Counted from the stretch's first letter, positions 51,604 through 63,306 are shown. The stretch is DNA of 64,000 bases from an uncultured Barnesiella sp. (GCA_944321085.1 CALUJY010000001.1:278671-342670); one strand, 5' to 3'. Notes: generated from the letters alone by a model not told the origin. Numbers and translations: made by a program.

Positions 51604-52524
51604 ATGGCACGTTTCGAGTTGAACATATTAGGCTGTGGAGCGGCAACACCTACGCAACGACATTCACCGTCGGCACAAGTCGTCAATGTGAGAGACAAGC
51701 TTTTCATGATAGACTGTGGCGAGGGCGTACAACTCAATTTGCGTAGGATGAAGTTGAATATGAGTCGTTTGGGGCATATTTTTATTTCTCATTTACATGG
51801 CGACCACTGTTTCGGCTTGCCGGGACTGCTCTCTACCATGAGCCTTCTCGGACATGGTGGCGAAATGGTTATCCATGCCCATCCCGATTTTGAACGTGTG
51901 TTTATGCCTTTCTTGCAATACTTTTGTCGTGAGATGACCTTTACATTGCGTTTCGAGCCATGTTATATGACTTCGACAGAACCCATATACAGCGATAAGG
52001 GGTTGACGGTGACGACTATCCCGCTGCGCCACCGCATCCCGGCTTGCGGTTTCCTCTTTGAGGAGCAACCCGGTGAACGGCACTTGCAAGGCGATATGGC
52101 AAAATTCTATAACATTCCCGTTACGCTTTTAGCCGAAATAAAACGCGGAGCCGATTATGTAACACCCGATGGCAGAGTTATCCCTAACAAGGTTCTTACA
52201 ACGCCTCCGACGCCCCCGGCTCGGTATGCCTACTGTTGCGATACTGCATATAGCGAGCGTATCATACCCTATATTGAGGAAGTAGATGTGCTTTATCACG
52301 ATGCCACTTATGGCGACGATGCCGAATCGTATGCCCGACAGACTATGCACAGCACTGCCCGGCAGGCGGCGACGATTGCTCGCGAAGCACGGGTGGGGCA
52401 GCTTATATTGGGACATTTCTCGGGAAGATACCGCGATGAAAATCTGTTGCTCGATGAGGCACGTCAAGTCTTTGAAAATACCGTACTCGCTCACGAAGGG
52501 ATGCGTTGTGTATTGCGCCGATAG
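51604..52524 (+). CDS. rnz: Ribonuclease Z
   Basis: The 306-residue metallo-beta-lactamase-fold enzyme trims the 3' ends of tRNA precursors. The zinc motif HLHGDH with H63, H65, D67 and H68 lies in IFISHLHGDHCFGLPG; YHDATYGDDAESYARQTMHS and LGHFSGRYRD supply the later ligands. The tRNA genes in this window lack an encoded CCA, in line with the need for this enzyme. Confidence 0.95.
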   Translation: MARFELNILGCGAATPTQRHSPSAQVVNVRDKLFMIDCGEGVQLNLRRMKLNMSRLGHIFISHLHGDHCFGLPGLLSTMSLLGHGGEMVIHAHPDFERVFMPFLQYFCREMTFTLRFEPCYMTSTEPIYSDKGLTVTTIPLRHRIPACGFLFEEQPGERHLQGDMAKFYNIPVTLLAEIKRGADYVTPDGRVIPNKVLTTPPTPPARYAYCCDTAYSERIIPYIEEVDVLYHDATYGDDAESYARQTMHSTARQAATIAREARVGQLILGHFSGRYRDENLLLDEARQVFENTVLAHEGMRCVLRR

Positions 52525-52681
52525 TGATTTTTTGTAACGTAATTGTCATAAGTAATGTGCTAAGATGACAATTATAGACGTTAAATGCGTAAAAAATCAA
52601 TACTTTGTAGTTATATAAGAAAATATTAGTATATTTGCACCGCAATTAGGTATTAGATGTTTAACAAAAAAGTATTGTAAA

Positions 52682-52882
52682 ATGAATGTAGAAGTAATTG
52701 GTTCGTGGGCAGGACTTGTTTGGTCTGCTTTGAATGAATCTGGTAAACTTACTGTAAAGGCTTTGAAAAAGGCTACGAAACTGAAAGAAAAAGAACTTTA
52801 TGCAGCTCTTGGTTGGCTTGCTCGTGAAGGCAAAGTAACCATCGTTGAAACCGAAACAGATGTAGAAGTAGAGTTGTGCTAA
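52682..52882 (+). CDS. Small winged helix-turn-helix protein (DUF2582-like)
   Basis: The 66-residue protein (VIGSWAGLVWSALNESGKLT then VKALKKATKLKEKELYAALG and WLAREGKVTIVETETDVEVE) is a single winged-helix domain of a kind common in Bacteroidales and Chlorobi. The regulon is unknown. The promoter is TTTG (52604-52607), 22 bases, TATATTTG (52630-52637). Confidence 0.85.
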   Translation: MNVEVIGSWAGLVWSALNESGKLTVKALKKATKLKEKELYAALGWLAREGKVTIVETETDVEVELC

Positions 52883-52909
52883 GATAAGTAATAACTCTTA
52901 TTTATAAAA

Positions 52910-52944
52910 CGAGGATGTGCCCGAATAAGTCGGGCACATCCTCG
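52910..52944 (+). terminator. Terminator of the winged-helix gene
   Basis: Perfect 14-bp arms CGAGGATGTGCCCG and CGGGCACATCCTCG are followed by at least six T residues. From here to 53283 I find no gene or strong motif. Confidence 0.88.
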
Positions 52945-53316
52945 TTTTTTTAATCTATTTGTATGAATGGTTTGGGTTGTGGATTGGAGTCTTTTTTAGT
53001 AGCTATGGGGCGTGTAAGTATATCATCATACATATAGAAATATCTGTTGCAGAGAATATCTTTTTGTTGCAATGAAAATTTTGTGAAGGTGCGGTACGTT
53101 CCAAATACAGTAAAAAGGGTATAAATAACCTCTTATATGGTTGTGTGTCTCTTTGTTGTGCCTTGTAATTTTGCAATATTGAAAATAGAATAATACCCCG
53201 GCTGACTATTGGTGATAACAGTTGCGTAGAAACGATTGATATACAACGGTTACACTTGTCGGATGCTGACGAAGTCTGGTATATATCTTTGAGGAAAAGA
53301 AAAGAGGTAAGTAACC

Positions 53317-54735
53317 ATGAATAAAAAATGTATTATAATATTGTCGGTTATGCTGTTGTCTATCTCTACCACTGCGCAGCAGGCGATAGATGTGCATTGT
53401 CACAATGTCCTCCCCGAGTTCGTTGATTTTTTGGAAGAACGGGAAATGGCAATGAGCGAGAATTATCCACTCCCTATGTGGAATGCAGTTTCGCACCTGA
53501 GCTTTATGGAAGATGCCGATATTGTATGTTCGGTAGTATCGATGCCCGCCCCGCAACCATGCAAGGGCGGAGTTGAAGAATGTCGGCGCATTGTGCGTCA
53601 TTACAATGAGGTATGCGCCCAATTAAAATCGGCATATCCCGGTAAGTTCCTTTTTTGTGCATCGTTGCCGTTGCCTTACGTAGAGGCCGCCATCGATGAG
53701 GCTATATATGCGCTTGATTCGCTCGGTGCCGATGGTATTAAGCTCGCCACGAATAGTTGCGGACAGTATGTCGGCGATGAGGCTCTCGATGAGCTGATGA
53801 ATGTGTTGAATGAACGTCACGCCGTAGTGATACTTCATCCTCATAAGCCTGTACCGGTCAATGATTCCATAATAGCCGTTACCCCGCTTGCAATGTACGA
53901 ATATCCTGCCGAGACAACCCGAGCCGTAGTAAATATGATTATGCGCAATGTACCCTCCCGGTATCCTGCTATAAAGTTTGTTATTCCGCATTGCGGGTCT
54001 TTCTTGCCGTTAGCCCTGCCGCGTATGCAATTCCTTCATAGTGCTATGGTCGCAAAGGGGGTTATGGGTGAAATAAAATGGGAAGACAATCTCAGAAATT
54101 TCTATTACGATTTGGCTGGCGGAGTTACCCCCGAGCTTCTACAAACGTTATTGCGTTTTACGAGTCCCGACCATCTGTTATACGGTTCGGATTATCCGTA
54201 TCAGTCGGCCGAGCGTTTGGTCGGAAATATACAAAACTTGCGCGTGATGCTGTCGAGTGATAGAACGTTAGCAAAATATGCCGGAGAAATATTGTATGGT
54301 AATGCATTCCGCCTGTTTGCCATAAGCTCAAATGAAGGTATAGACAAAGAAATTCCGGTAAATAGCGTAGGTCAGTGTGCCAAACAATCGATGCAAGCCG
54401 ATGGCATTGTGCGTCTCTCGAAAATCGAGGTCTATCCCGAGTATCTCGAAGCCTATATGCGGTTTGCCGTAGAGGTGGGTGAGGTCTCTTTGCGTACCGA
54501 ACCCGGGGTGCTCACTATGTATGCTGTCGCAGAGAAAGAGAATCCATGTATGATAACTATTCTCGAAACATACGCCTCGCAAGGGGCATATCAGTCGCAC
54601 ATAGCTTCTCCTCATTTTCAGAAGTATAAGAAGGCTACACTCCACATGGTACGCTCCTTGGTCTTGTCTGATCAAGAACCGCTTAATCCTGCCAGCAAAA
54701 TCAGTAATTTCATACAACCCGATAGCTCGTTATAG
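53317..54735 (+). CDS. Secreted amidohydrolase fused to a C-terminal ABM-type domain
   Basis: The 472-residue protein has a signal peptide (1-20), an amidohydrolase-2 barrel (about 23-330) with metal ligands H27 and H29 (DVHCHN), VILHPHKPVP, FVIPHCGSFLPL and the catalytic Asp in LLYGSDYPYQSAERL, and a C-terminal antibiotic-biosynthesis-monooxygenase (ABM) domain (about 366-462: IEVYPEYLEAYMRFAVEVGE, LRTEPGVLTMYAVAEKENPC, HIASPHFQKYKKATLHMV). The barrel resembles decarboxylating ACMSD-like enzymes. Such ABM domains usually stand alone. The substrate is unknown. A -7 box TATCTTTG is at 53284-53291; AAGAGG before the start resembles a Shine-Dalgarno site. Confidence 0.88.
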   Translation: MNKKCIIILSVMLLSISTTAQQAIDVHCHNVLPEFVDFLEEREMAMSENYPLPMWNAVSHLSFMEDADIVCSVVSMPAPQPCKGGVEECRRIVRHYNEVCAQLKSAYPGKFLFCASLPLPYVEAAIDEAIYALDSLGADGIKLATNSCGQYVGDEALDELMNVLNERHAVVILHPHKPVPVNDSIIAVTPLAMYEYPAETTRAVVNMIMRNVPSRYPAIKFVIPHCGSFLPLALPRMQFLHSAMVAKGVMGEIKWEDNLRNFYYDLAGGVTPELLQTLLRFTSPDHLLYGSDYPYQSAERLVGNIQNLRVMLSSDRTLAKYAGEILYGNAFRLFAISSNEGIDKEIPVNSVGQCAKQSMQADGIVRLSKIEVYPEYLEAYMRFAVEVGEVSLRTEPGVLTMYAVAEKENPCMITILETYASQGAYQSHIASPHFQKYKKATLHMVRSLVLSDQEPLNPASKISNFIQPDSSL

Positions 54736-54833
54736 GCAGAAAGACGTAGGCATAGTCGCAAGGATAATAATCGTAGGGGCAGACAGTTTTGCGATAGCTG
54801 TATTCCTTTGCCGCAGATTGAAAATTATGTGCA

Positions 54834-54874
54834 ACACCCCCTCGAAAATAGTAAATCGATTTTCGAGGGGGTGT
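54834..54874. terminator. Bidirectional terminator
   Basis: Perfect 15-bp arms (ACACCCCCTCGAAAA and its complement) lie between the convergent amidohydrolase and DUF4861 genes, with TTCTTGTG after it on the plus strand. Confidence 0.8.
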
Positions 54875-54919
54875 TTCTTGTGTTAACAAAAGCAGAGTAT
54901 GTCTTCCGTACTGTAACGG

Positions 54920-56146
54920 TTATTTTTTAGGCTTGATGGCAATGCTGCAAGGGGTTTCCAGCTCTTTGCGCCAACTCTCGACGTAGGCAAACCATGCCTC
55001 GGGGGTCTTGTATCCGAAAGTCTCTTTCATCGAGGTGAAATTGATGTAATAGCGTATCGAGGTTGCTCCCGGAGCGCTTATTTGGTATAGATAGTTGCTC
55101 TTGTCTTTCTTTTCGCTCACAACGAGTTGTGTAGGCAGGTATGTTGCAAGACCCACAGTCTCTTTGGCATACTTGATGGTGTCGTTTACAGGCCAGTCGG
55201 TACCCCAGCAGGCAATGAGCCCTTTGTGGTCGCTATACGATTGTGAGCCTTTGATGTCTTGTACACCGGTACAGAAAATTTCGTTGCCGAGCGGTGCATC
55301 GAAGAGAACCTCTACCTCGGCATCGCGGTGCCCGCCGTAGAGTGTATATCGGCAGGTCATATTCAGGTAGCTGTCGCCATATTGCCATCCCTTCACTGCC
55401 ATCTCGACAATGGTGCGTACCGGTCCGTATGCCAAAATCGTGGCGCGGCGTTCCGATACGGGGTCTATGTGTATGGCCTTTTTGCCGTTCCACCCTTTGA
55501 GAGTACCGACACCGCAACTCCCGCTAACGAGCAATACGTCGTCGCCGAAGCCTTGGGCAAGTTGTTCGTCAGTGGGATACCATCCGCTGGGCTCTATCTC
55601 GAAGCCCTTGTTGAATTTGCCGTAAATATCTACCGTCTGTTTGCGGTCGAAGTAAAGCCGGTAAGCGACCAACTCGCTTTCGAAGGCCGGACCGTGGTGG
55701 TGCAGGTAGTTATACAGATTGCCTGTGGGGGTCGATATGGAGTTGATGGGGGCATGTTTTTTCTTTTTCCGTTTGCTTTTGTCGGCAACCAACATGTCGG
55801 CATATACGCGCGATTCGTAGCGTTGGGCGGTTACCACCGTATCGCAAAGCACAACGCGGGCTTCGGTCTTTCCCGACGGAGCCATGTCTATGAGAAATGC
55901 TATTTCATCGGCATGTCCGTCGCCGTTTAAGTCATCGACTTGCGAAGCAATCTCTTGATTGCCCACATATACGGTGGCCGAGCGTACGATAAATGGAGCT
56001 TGTGCATCGGCTACCGACACCTCTACCGGTACGTCGGTACGTGCCATTTTCGACGGGTTGGCTATCTCTACCGTTATTTCGTGCGTAGCGGCATGCAATG
56101 AAGCCGGCAGCAGGCAGGCTGCGAGGATATAGAGTGCTTGTTTCAT
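54920..56146 (-). CDS. DUF4861 family secreted protein
   Basis: The 408-residue protein has a signal peptide (about 1-19) and a beta-rich body with VYVGNQEIASQVDDLNGDGH, VAYRLYFDRKQTVDIYGKFN and HIDPVSERRATILAYGPVR, as in DUF4861 proteins. These commonly accompany pectin-degrading genes in Bacteroidales; the activity is not known to me. It starts six bases after the GH28 gene and is surely cotranscribed with it. Confidence 0.85.
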   Translation of the reverse strand: MKQALYILAACLLPASLHAATHEITVEIANPSKMARTDVPVEVSVADAQAPFIVRSATVYVGNQEIASQVDDLNGDGHADEIAFLIDMAPSGKTEARVVLCDTVVTAQRYESRVYADMLVADKSKRKKKKHAPINSISTPTGNLYNYLHHHGPAFESELVAYRLYFDRKQTVDIYGKFNKGFEIEPSGWYPTDEQLAQGFGDDVLLVSGSCGVGTLKGWNGKKAIHIDPVSERRATILAYGPVRTIVEMAVKGWQYGDSYLNMTCRYTLYGGHRDAEVEVLFDAPLGNEIFCTGVQDIKGSQSYSDHKGLIACWGTDWPVNDTIKYAKETVGLATYLPTQLVVSEKKDKSNYLYQISAPGATSIRYYINFTSMKETFGYKTPEAWFAYVESWRKELETPCSIAIKPKK

Positions 56147-56152
56147 GATGGC

Positions 56153-57793
56153 TTATTTGAAAGTTACGGTTTTGGGTGTTACGCCTTCGGCAAAGGTAGT
56201 ATGCTCTTTGTCTATATCTGATTGCCGGATGGTGATGCGGTCGCATCCGTTCTCTATCAAGGCCGAAGCCGAGGCTGGCGACGTCCTTAACCCGTCGATG
56301 TCGATGTTTTGCGCATCTGAGAGGCGTATTACACTGCCTTTAACAGGCTCTATACGGCAATTCTCTATCTTTACACCGTCGGCTTGGTTGATTACAATGC
56401 CCGATTTGGCGCCGAGTATCGTCGTGTTTGTTATGTTGACGTTGCTGATTTTCATCTCGGGCAGGCCGTTGAAGTACATGGCGCGTCCCGAACCGCGGCA
56501 TACTACGTTGTTGATGTGTATGTTGCGGAATATGGGAGTCTCCTCGGTCACAGGCGGGAGTTGGTCGGCTGTGGCTTTGCCTTTCTTGCCGTAGAAGAGG
56601 TCGAAGAGGAGAGGCTCTTCGGGGATATTTATCATGGCGATGTTCTCGATGTATATGTTCTCTACCACACCGCCGCGACCGCGCGTACTCTTGAAACGCA
56701 GGCCTACGTCGGTACCTATGAAGCTGCAATCGGCAATGTATATGTTGCGAGCTCCGCCCGACATTTCACTGCCTACGACAAAGCCGCCATGCCCGTGCAG
56801 TACGGTGTTGTTGCGTACTATCACATTTTCGCAAGGTACACCGCGGCGGCGTCCGTCCTCGTCTTTACCCGATTTGATGCAGATGGCATCGTCGCCGGCA
56901 TCGAATATGCTGTTTATGATGAGGGCGTTGCGACAAGACTCCAAGTCGAGTGCATCACCGTTTTGTGCATACCACGGGTTATTCACTTTCACGCCGTCTA
57001 TAGTGATGTGCGTGCATTGCAGCGGGTGCAGGCACCACGCGGGCGAATTTTTGAACGTGGCATTTTCAAGCAGTACGGTATCGCAGTTTTGGAAACTCAA
57101 CAAGGTAGGACGTAACCATCGTTTGATGCTCTCCCAACCTTCGTCGGTAGTGATATTGTCGGGTACATTGAAGTCGTAGCAGGCTTCGGCTCCCTTTTTC
57201 GAGGCTTCCGACGGATACCATATATCGCCTTTCTCGTTGGTTACTTTGCTCTTTTTGAGCAGGTCTTTCCATTGTTTCGAGGTCACCTTGCTTTTCTTTA
57301 CCGGACGCCAATCTTCGCCGCTTCCGTCGAATGTACCGTAGCCTGTGATAGCTATATTATGGGCATTGCGAGCATAGAGAGGCGATTGGCAGCGACGGGT
57401 GTCGAGCCCTTCGAACGATGTCTCCACTATTTCGTAAGCATCCAAGTCGGTGGTGAAGACGACCAATGCTCCGTGTTCGGTATAGAGGTTTACGTTGCTC
57501 AGCAGGCCTATCGGACCGCTTATCCACAGCCCGGCGGGAATAACCACTGTGCCGCCTCCTTTGGCATTGACATCTGCTATGGCGTTGTTGATAGCCTCTG
57601 TACAGATGGTTTGGCCATCGCTTACGGCTCCGAAGTCGCGTATATCTACTTTGTAATCGGGAAAGGACGGCCGCGCTACGCGGGGCATTTCGAAGGGTAC
57701 TCCTTCATAAATGGCGTTGTCGTTTGTTTGTGCAGCCGTTGTCATGGTATAAGCTGTCAAAAGCACGCTTAGCAATGTGATTTTTAACTTCAT
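56153..57793 (-). CDS. Glycoside hydrolase family 28 (polygalacturonase-type)
   Basis: The 546-residue secreted parallel beta-helix enzyme hydrolyses galacturonan or rhamnogalacturonan. It has a signal peptide (1-21), the N-terminal VDIRDFGAVSDGQTICTEAI, and the active-site set NGDALDLES, DAGDDAICIKSGKDEDGR, GHGGFVVGSEMSGG and LRFKSTRGRGG, corresponding to the NTD, DD, G-H-G and RIK motifs of the family. The -7 box TACCTTTG (minus, 57896-57903) leaves a leader of about 95 bases. It forms a two-gene operon with the DUF4861 gene and has no SusC/D partner here. Confidence 0.93.
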   Translation of the reverse strand: MKLKITLLSVLLTAYTMTTAAQTNDNAIYEGVPFEMPRVARPSFPDYKVDIRDFGAVSDGQTICTEAINNAIADVNAKGGGTVVIPAGLWISGPIGLLSNVNLYTEHGALVVFTTDLDAYEIVETSFEGLDTRRCQSPLYARNAHNIAITGYGTFDGSGEDWRPVKKSKVTSKQWKDLLKKSKVTNEKGDIWYPSEASKKGAEACYDFNVPDNITTDEGWESIKRWLRPTLLSFQNCDTVLLENATFKNSPAWCLHPLQCTHITIDGVKVNNPWYAQNGDALDLESCRNALIINSIFDAGDDAICIKSGKDEDGRRRGVPCENVIVRNNTVLHGHGGFVVGSEMSGGARNIYIADCSFIGTDVGLRFKSTRGRGGVVENIYIENIAMINIPEEPLLFDLFYGKKGKATADQLPPVTEETPIFRNIHINNVVCRGSGRAMYFNGLPEMKISNVNITNTTILGAKSGIVINQADGVKIENCRIEPVKGSVIRLSDAQNIDIDGLRTSPASASALIENGCDRITIRQSDIDKEHTTFAEGVTPKTVTFK

Positions 57794-58032
57794 GTCGAGG
57801 TGTTTTTGGTATGTGTTGGTTTATATATTTTTGCCGGTTTCCGAGCGCGATACCCTCTTGTCGGGCTTGTCTGTACACGCTCTTTTTCTCCTTTACAAAG
57901 GTAGATATAATGCTGAGTGCTTTGTTGTAGTTTTTGCCTTATTGTGTGTAATATTTCATCTAATACGCACAACCGCCGATGCGTTTTACAGAAGGCATCG
58001 GCGGTTGCAAGTCTTATGAGTAAGGTCGTCTC

Positions 58033-59955
58033 TTATTTGCGACGCTTGGCATTTTGGCGGCGTTGCTCGCGCAGGGCGGCTTCTTGTTGACGTTGAGCCT
58101 CTTCGAGACGAGCCATGAATCCGCTTTTCTTGCGGGGTTTCTTGGCATTGGCTTCCAGTTGAGCCAAAACCTTCTTCTCATCTATCAGCTTGCGGAACAG
58201 ATAGGTTTGTATGATGGTTATCAACAGCGACAAGAAGTAGTAGTAGCTGAGGCCTGCCGCATAGTTGTTGAAGAATATCATGAACATGATGGGCATGAGA
58301 TACATCGTGATTTTCATGCCGGGCATCGACTCTTGTCCCGTTTGCGACATGGTAACCTTGGTGTAGAGAATGTTGGTGATGGTCATCAACAGACAGAAGA
58401 GACTGATGTGGTTACCGAAGTAGGGAGTTATCAACGGTATATAGGTATCCCATTCCACAATGGCGTCGTACGACGAGAGGTCTTTTGCCCATAGGAACGA
58501 CTCGCCTCGCAGCTCTATCGATGAGGGGAAGAACGAGAACATGGCTACTAAAATAGGCATTTGCAGCAACAACGGCAAGCATCCGCCCATAGGGTTGACT
58601 CCCGCTCTGCTGTACAGCTCCATGGTAGCGTTTTGCTTTTTCATGGCATCGGCGGGGTCGGGATATTTCTCGTTGATGGCTTTCAGTTGCGGTTGCAGTA
58701 CGCGCATCTTGGCTTGCGACTGGTACGACTTGAAGGTAAACGGGAAGAGTATCAGCTTGATAAAGATGGTGAGTAGCAAGATAATCAATCCGTAGTTGCT
58801 TGTTACCTGACTGAGGAGGTCGAATACGTTGATGATTATCAGCGTATTAATCCAACGGAAGAGTGGCCATCCCAGCGGTATCATGCGGTCAAGGTCGAGT
58901 TTGTCGGCTTTATCGGCACCTTTGTCGTATGAGCGGAACAATTTGTAGTCGTTCGGACCGAGGAAAATCGAGAAGTTACCCACTGTCGTACTCGACGGGT
59001 CGTAGTCTATGAGCGTTTCGGTATTCAGCTCTTTGAGGTAGATGGGGTCATCTTCCAAGACCGCAGAGGTGAATGACGCTTCATTGAAATTATTGTCGGC
59101 GATAAATACGGTAGAGAAGAATTGGTCTTTATAACCTATCCATTTCAGGTTGGTAGTGGCATATTTGTCGTCGTTACTGGTTGTGCTCAGGTTCTCTACG
59201 TCGTCGCCCGTATATTTATAGTAGAGCGCACTATTTCGTTCCTCAAACATACGGCCTTTCTCTTGGCGGCGCATTTTCATGTCCCAATACATGTCGAGGG
59301 TGACGGCATTGGCGGGGATAACTCGCTCCATACCTTTTTGCTCAACCTCCATTTGCAGGCGATAGCTACCCTCAGGAAGGGTGTAGCGTATGTTCCATGT
59401 TGCTCCGTCGGCAAGGGTAAGCCCCATCTTTACCGAGTTGTCGGCTTCCGATATGGTGGGGTTGAAGTAAAGTGTACGGGTATCTATGACGCGAGCTCCG
59501 GTTTTGAAGAGAAATCCGTAAATGTTGTCACTTCCTTCGAAAAGCACTACGTTGGTCGAGTCGTAGTTCTTATAGTCTTTGAGCATAGCGCGGCGCAGAT
59601 AACCGCCGTGGGTAGAAAATTCGAGTGCAAGCACGTCGTTTTCTATCTTTATGATTTCTTCTTCGCCTTTGGCAACGGGAGCAAATGCGCCGAACGCCGA
59701 TACCAAACGAGCCCGTTCTATCGAGTCGGTTTGCAGACTGTCGCCGGCGAGCGGTGCCAAAGCCGCATTAGCGGCCGAGTCGGCTTGTTGTTGCCACAGT
59801 TGGGCTTCGAGAGCTTGTTCGGCTTCTACGGCCGCAATAGAATCATTATATTGGCGCTGGGCTTCTATATCTTCATGTGATGGTTGCGTAAACCATGAGA
59901 AAGCCAGCACCACGACTATCATCAATACAAATCCGATGATGGTGTTTTTGTCCAT
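58033..59955 (-). CDS. yidC: Membrane protein insertase YidC
   Basis: The 640-residue protein has an N-terminal membrane helix (TIIGFVLMIVVVLAFSWF), a large periplasmic beta domain (about 30-355, as in Gram-negative YidC) and the conserved five-helix core (YGLIILLLTIFIKLILFPFT, GGCLPLLLQMPILVAMFSFF, YLMPIMFMIFFNNYAAGLSY) with a very basic C-terminal tail that may touch the ribosome. It starts 22 bases after pyrG on the same strand, so the two are cotranscribed. Confidence 0.96.
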   Translation of the reverse strand: MDKNTIIGFVLMIVVVLAFSWFTQPSHEDIEAQRQYNDSIAAVEAEQALEAQLWQQQADSAANAALAPLAGDSLQTDSIERARLVSAFGAFAPVAKGEEEIIKIENDVLALEFSTHGGYLRRAMLKDYKNYDSTNVVLFEGSDNIYGFLFKTGARVIDTRTLYFNPTISEADNSVKMGLTLADGATWNIRYTLPEGSYRLQMEVEQKGMERVIPANAVTLDMYWDMKMRRQEKGRMFEERNSALYYKYTGDDVENLSTTSNDDKYATTNLKWIGYKDQFFSTVFIADNNFNEASFTSAVLEDDPIYLKELNTETLIDYDPSSTTVGNFSIFLGPNDYKLFRSYDKGADKADKLDLDRMIPLGWPLFRWINTLIIINVFDLLSQVTSNYGLIILLLTIFIKLILFPFTFKSYQSQAKMRVLQPQLKAINEKYPDPADAMKKQNATMELYSRAGVNPMGGCLPLLLQMPILVAMFSFFPSSIELRGESFLWAKDLSSYDAIVEWDTYIPLITPYFGNHISLFCLLMTITNILYTKVTMSQTGQESMPGMKITMYLMPIMFMIFFNNYAAGLSYYYFLSLLITIIQTYLFRKLIDEKKVLAQLEANAKKPRKKSGFMARLEEAQRQQEAALREQRRQNAKRRK

Positions 59956-59977
59956 GTTAGTGGTGTTATCTTGATTT

Positions 59978-61600
<1,623 letters not shown>

Positions 61601-61629
61601 TTATGTATGAAAATTCGGCGACAAAATTA

Positions 61630-61931
61630 CTAAAAATAATCGATAATGGCCTGCCTATGGCATACAATAAATTATAAACGTTGTTTTGTCTTTTGAAGAG
61701 TGATGCAATATGGATGCCGAGGTTGCAAAATTTTGTCGGATGGCTTGTCGTATGTTGGGGTTGTTATGGCTCGGATATGGTTGCAAGTGCGGTTTTTGCG
61801 GCCAAAAGCGCGGTGATGCGATGTTTTTTACCTTCGTTTTCACTGTTTTGTATCCTCCTATAAATAAGGCAGAAGAGTCTTTGATATATGAAATAAAACA
61901 GATACTTTTTTCGTATTGCTCTCGTTTGTAT
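61630..61931. other. Intergenic region
   Basis: Between the divergent pyrG and DUF3078 promoters there is no gene that I can support. A GC-rich GCGGTTTTTGCGGCCAAAAG stretch near 61790 has weak self-pairing only. Confidence 0.5.
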
Positions 61932-61959
61932 TATCTTTGTGCTGAAAAATTTATCGATA

Positions 61960-63306
61960 ATGAGGCAAAATATTTTATTCCTTGCAGGTATTTTTTTTAT
62001 GGCTTTGCCCTTTACGATGAGGGCTGGCAGCGTGGACGAGGTGTTCGCGGTGCAAGGTGACAACACAGGGGTAGCCATCCCTGCCGATACAGTGGTTCCT
62101 ACGGCCGATTTTATACTCAATTTGTCGGAGTTGTGGGACGATACCGTGTCGCAATATACGGTCAATCCGCTTTTCCTGCCGTTGGTTTTTGAGCGGCAAG
62201 AAGTTACGCCGTACGAGCAGTTGGAAGTTGAGCGTTGGGACGAGTGTAAGATGGTTTATGATATAGACACGTTGTTGCCGCGTTCCGACGAATGGCTGTC
62301 ACTGGCTGTGCGTGAGGCTCGACGTGTGCAAGCAGCTCGCAATTATGTCATTGTGAATTGTCCCCAAGTGGTGAAATATAATCTTGACAACCTGCCCGAG
62401 ATACCCAAGCAGTATATGATTGTGAATGACCCCACGAAGCAAACTATCACCATCGTGGAGCGTCCTATAACACCTGTTACCGAGTTACAGGCAACGCCGG
62501 TGAAGATAAAACGCTGGTTGTTTAACTTCAATAGTGCGGTACAGTTTTCTATGGTATATATATCGGATAATTGGTATCAGGGTGGTCAAAGCAGTTTAAG
62601 TTTGTTGAGCGACCAGCTACTTTCGCTCAAATACAACGACCCATCGGGTAAGGTGCTGTTTGAAAATGCTTTGCAGTGGAAAGTAAACCTCACCACCTCT
62701 GAGGAGGATACCGTGCATAAGGTACGTGTAGGAGAGGATGTTTTCCAACTCAATTCCAAGTTCGGTTATAAAGCATTCAGCAAGTGGTACTATTCGGCAT
62801 CGTTGCAATTCAAAACCCAAATCCTGACAAATTATGCCTCCAATTCCAACGACATTCAAGCCGAATTTCTTTCGCCGAGTGAGTTGAACGTCGGTCTTGG
62901 TTTGTCTTATCAACATAGTTACGAGAAGCCGGTGAAGTTGTCGCATACGCTTACGCTCTCTCCGCTGTCATATAACTTGAAGTTTTTGGCACTGCATCAC
63001 ATGGACCCCACGCGGTTTGGTATAGATAAGGGGTGGGCTAAGAACGAGATAGGTTCTTCGCTCGACTATACGATTGCGTGGAACTTACGGTATAACATAC
63101 AGTGGAGCAGTCATCTCTTTGCATTTACCAATTATAAAACATCGTTGGTGGAGTGGACTAATACTTTCGACTTTGCCTTCTCGACATATTTCTCGGCGCG
63201 TGTATATGTAGATGTGAGATACGATGACAGTGTTGCCCGTGACCCCCATTTGGGTTTCTTCCAAATAAAAGATTTGTTGAGCTTAGGTTTCGCGTATAAG
63301 ATATGA
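61960..63306 (+). CDS. DUF3078 family outer-membrane-type protein
   Basis: The 448-residue protein has a signal peptide (about 1-22, FMALPFTMRAGS), a polar N-terminal half, and a C-terminal region of alternating strands (FNFNSAVQFSMVYISDNWYQ then GGQSSLSLLSDQLLSLKYND, ending LLSLGFAYKI), typical of the DUF3078 barrel-like family. The role is unknown. The start follows the -7 box TATCTTTG (61932-61939), which rules out an upstream in-frame CTG. It overlaps the next gene by four bases. Confidence 0.85.
   Translation: MRQNILFLAGIFFMALPFTMRAGSVDEVFAVQGDNTGVAIPADTVVPTADFILNLSELWDDTVSQYTVNPLFLPLVFERQEVTPYEQLEVERWDECKMVYDIDTLLPRSDEWLSLAVREARRVQAARNYVIVNCPQVVKYNLDNLPEIPKQYMIVNDPTKQTITIVERPITPVTELQATPVKIKRWLFNFNSAVQFSMVYISDNWYQGGQSSLSLLSDQLLSLKYNDPSGKVLFENALQWKVNLTTSEEDTVHKVRVGEDVFQLNSKFGYKAFSKWYYSASLQFKTQILTNYASNSNDIQAEFLSPSELNVGLGLSYQHSYEKPVKLSHTLTLSPLSYNLKFLALHHMDPTRFGIDKGWAKNEIGSSLDYTIAWNLRYNIQWSSHLFAFTNYKTSLVEWTNTFDFAFSTYFSARVYVDVRYDDSVARDPHLGFFQIKDLLSLGFAYKI

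Noticed and set aside
61710-62060. Cys-rich plus-strand open frame upstream of the DUF3078 gene
   Set aside because: It runs through the DUF3078 promoter and signal-peptide region in another frame and has no promoter of its own.
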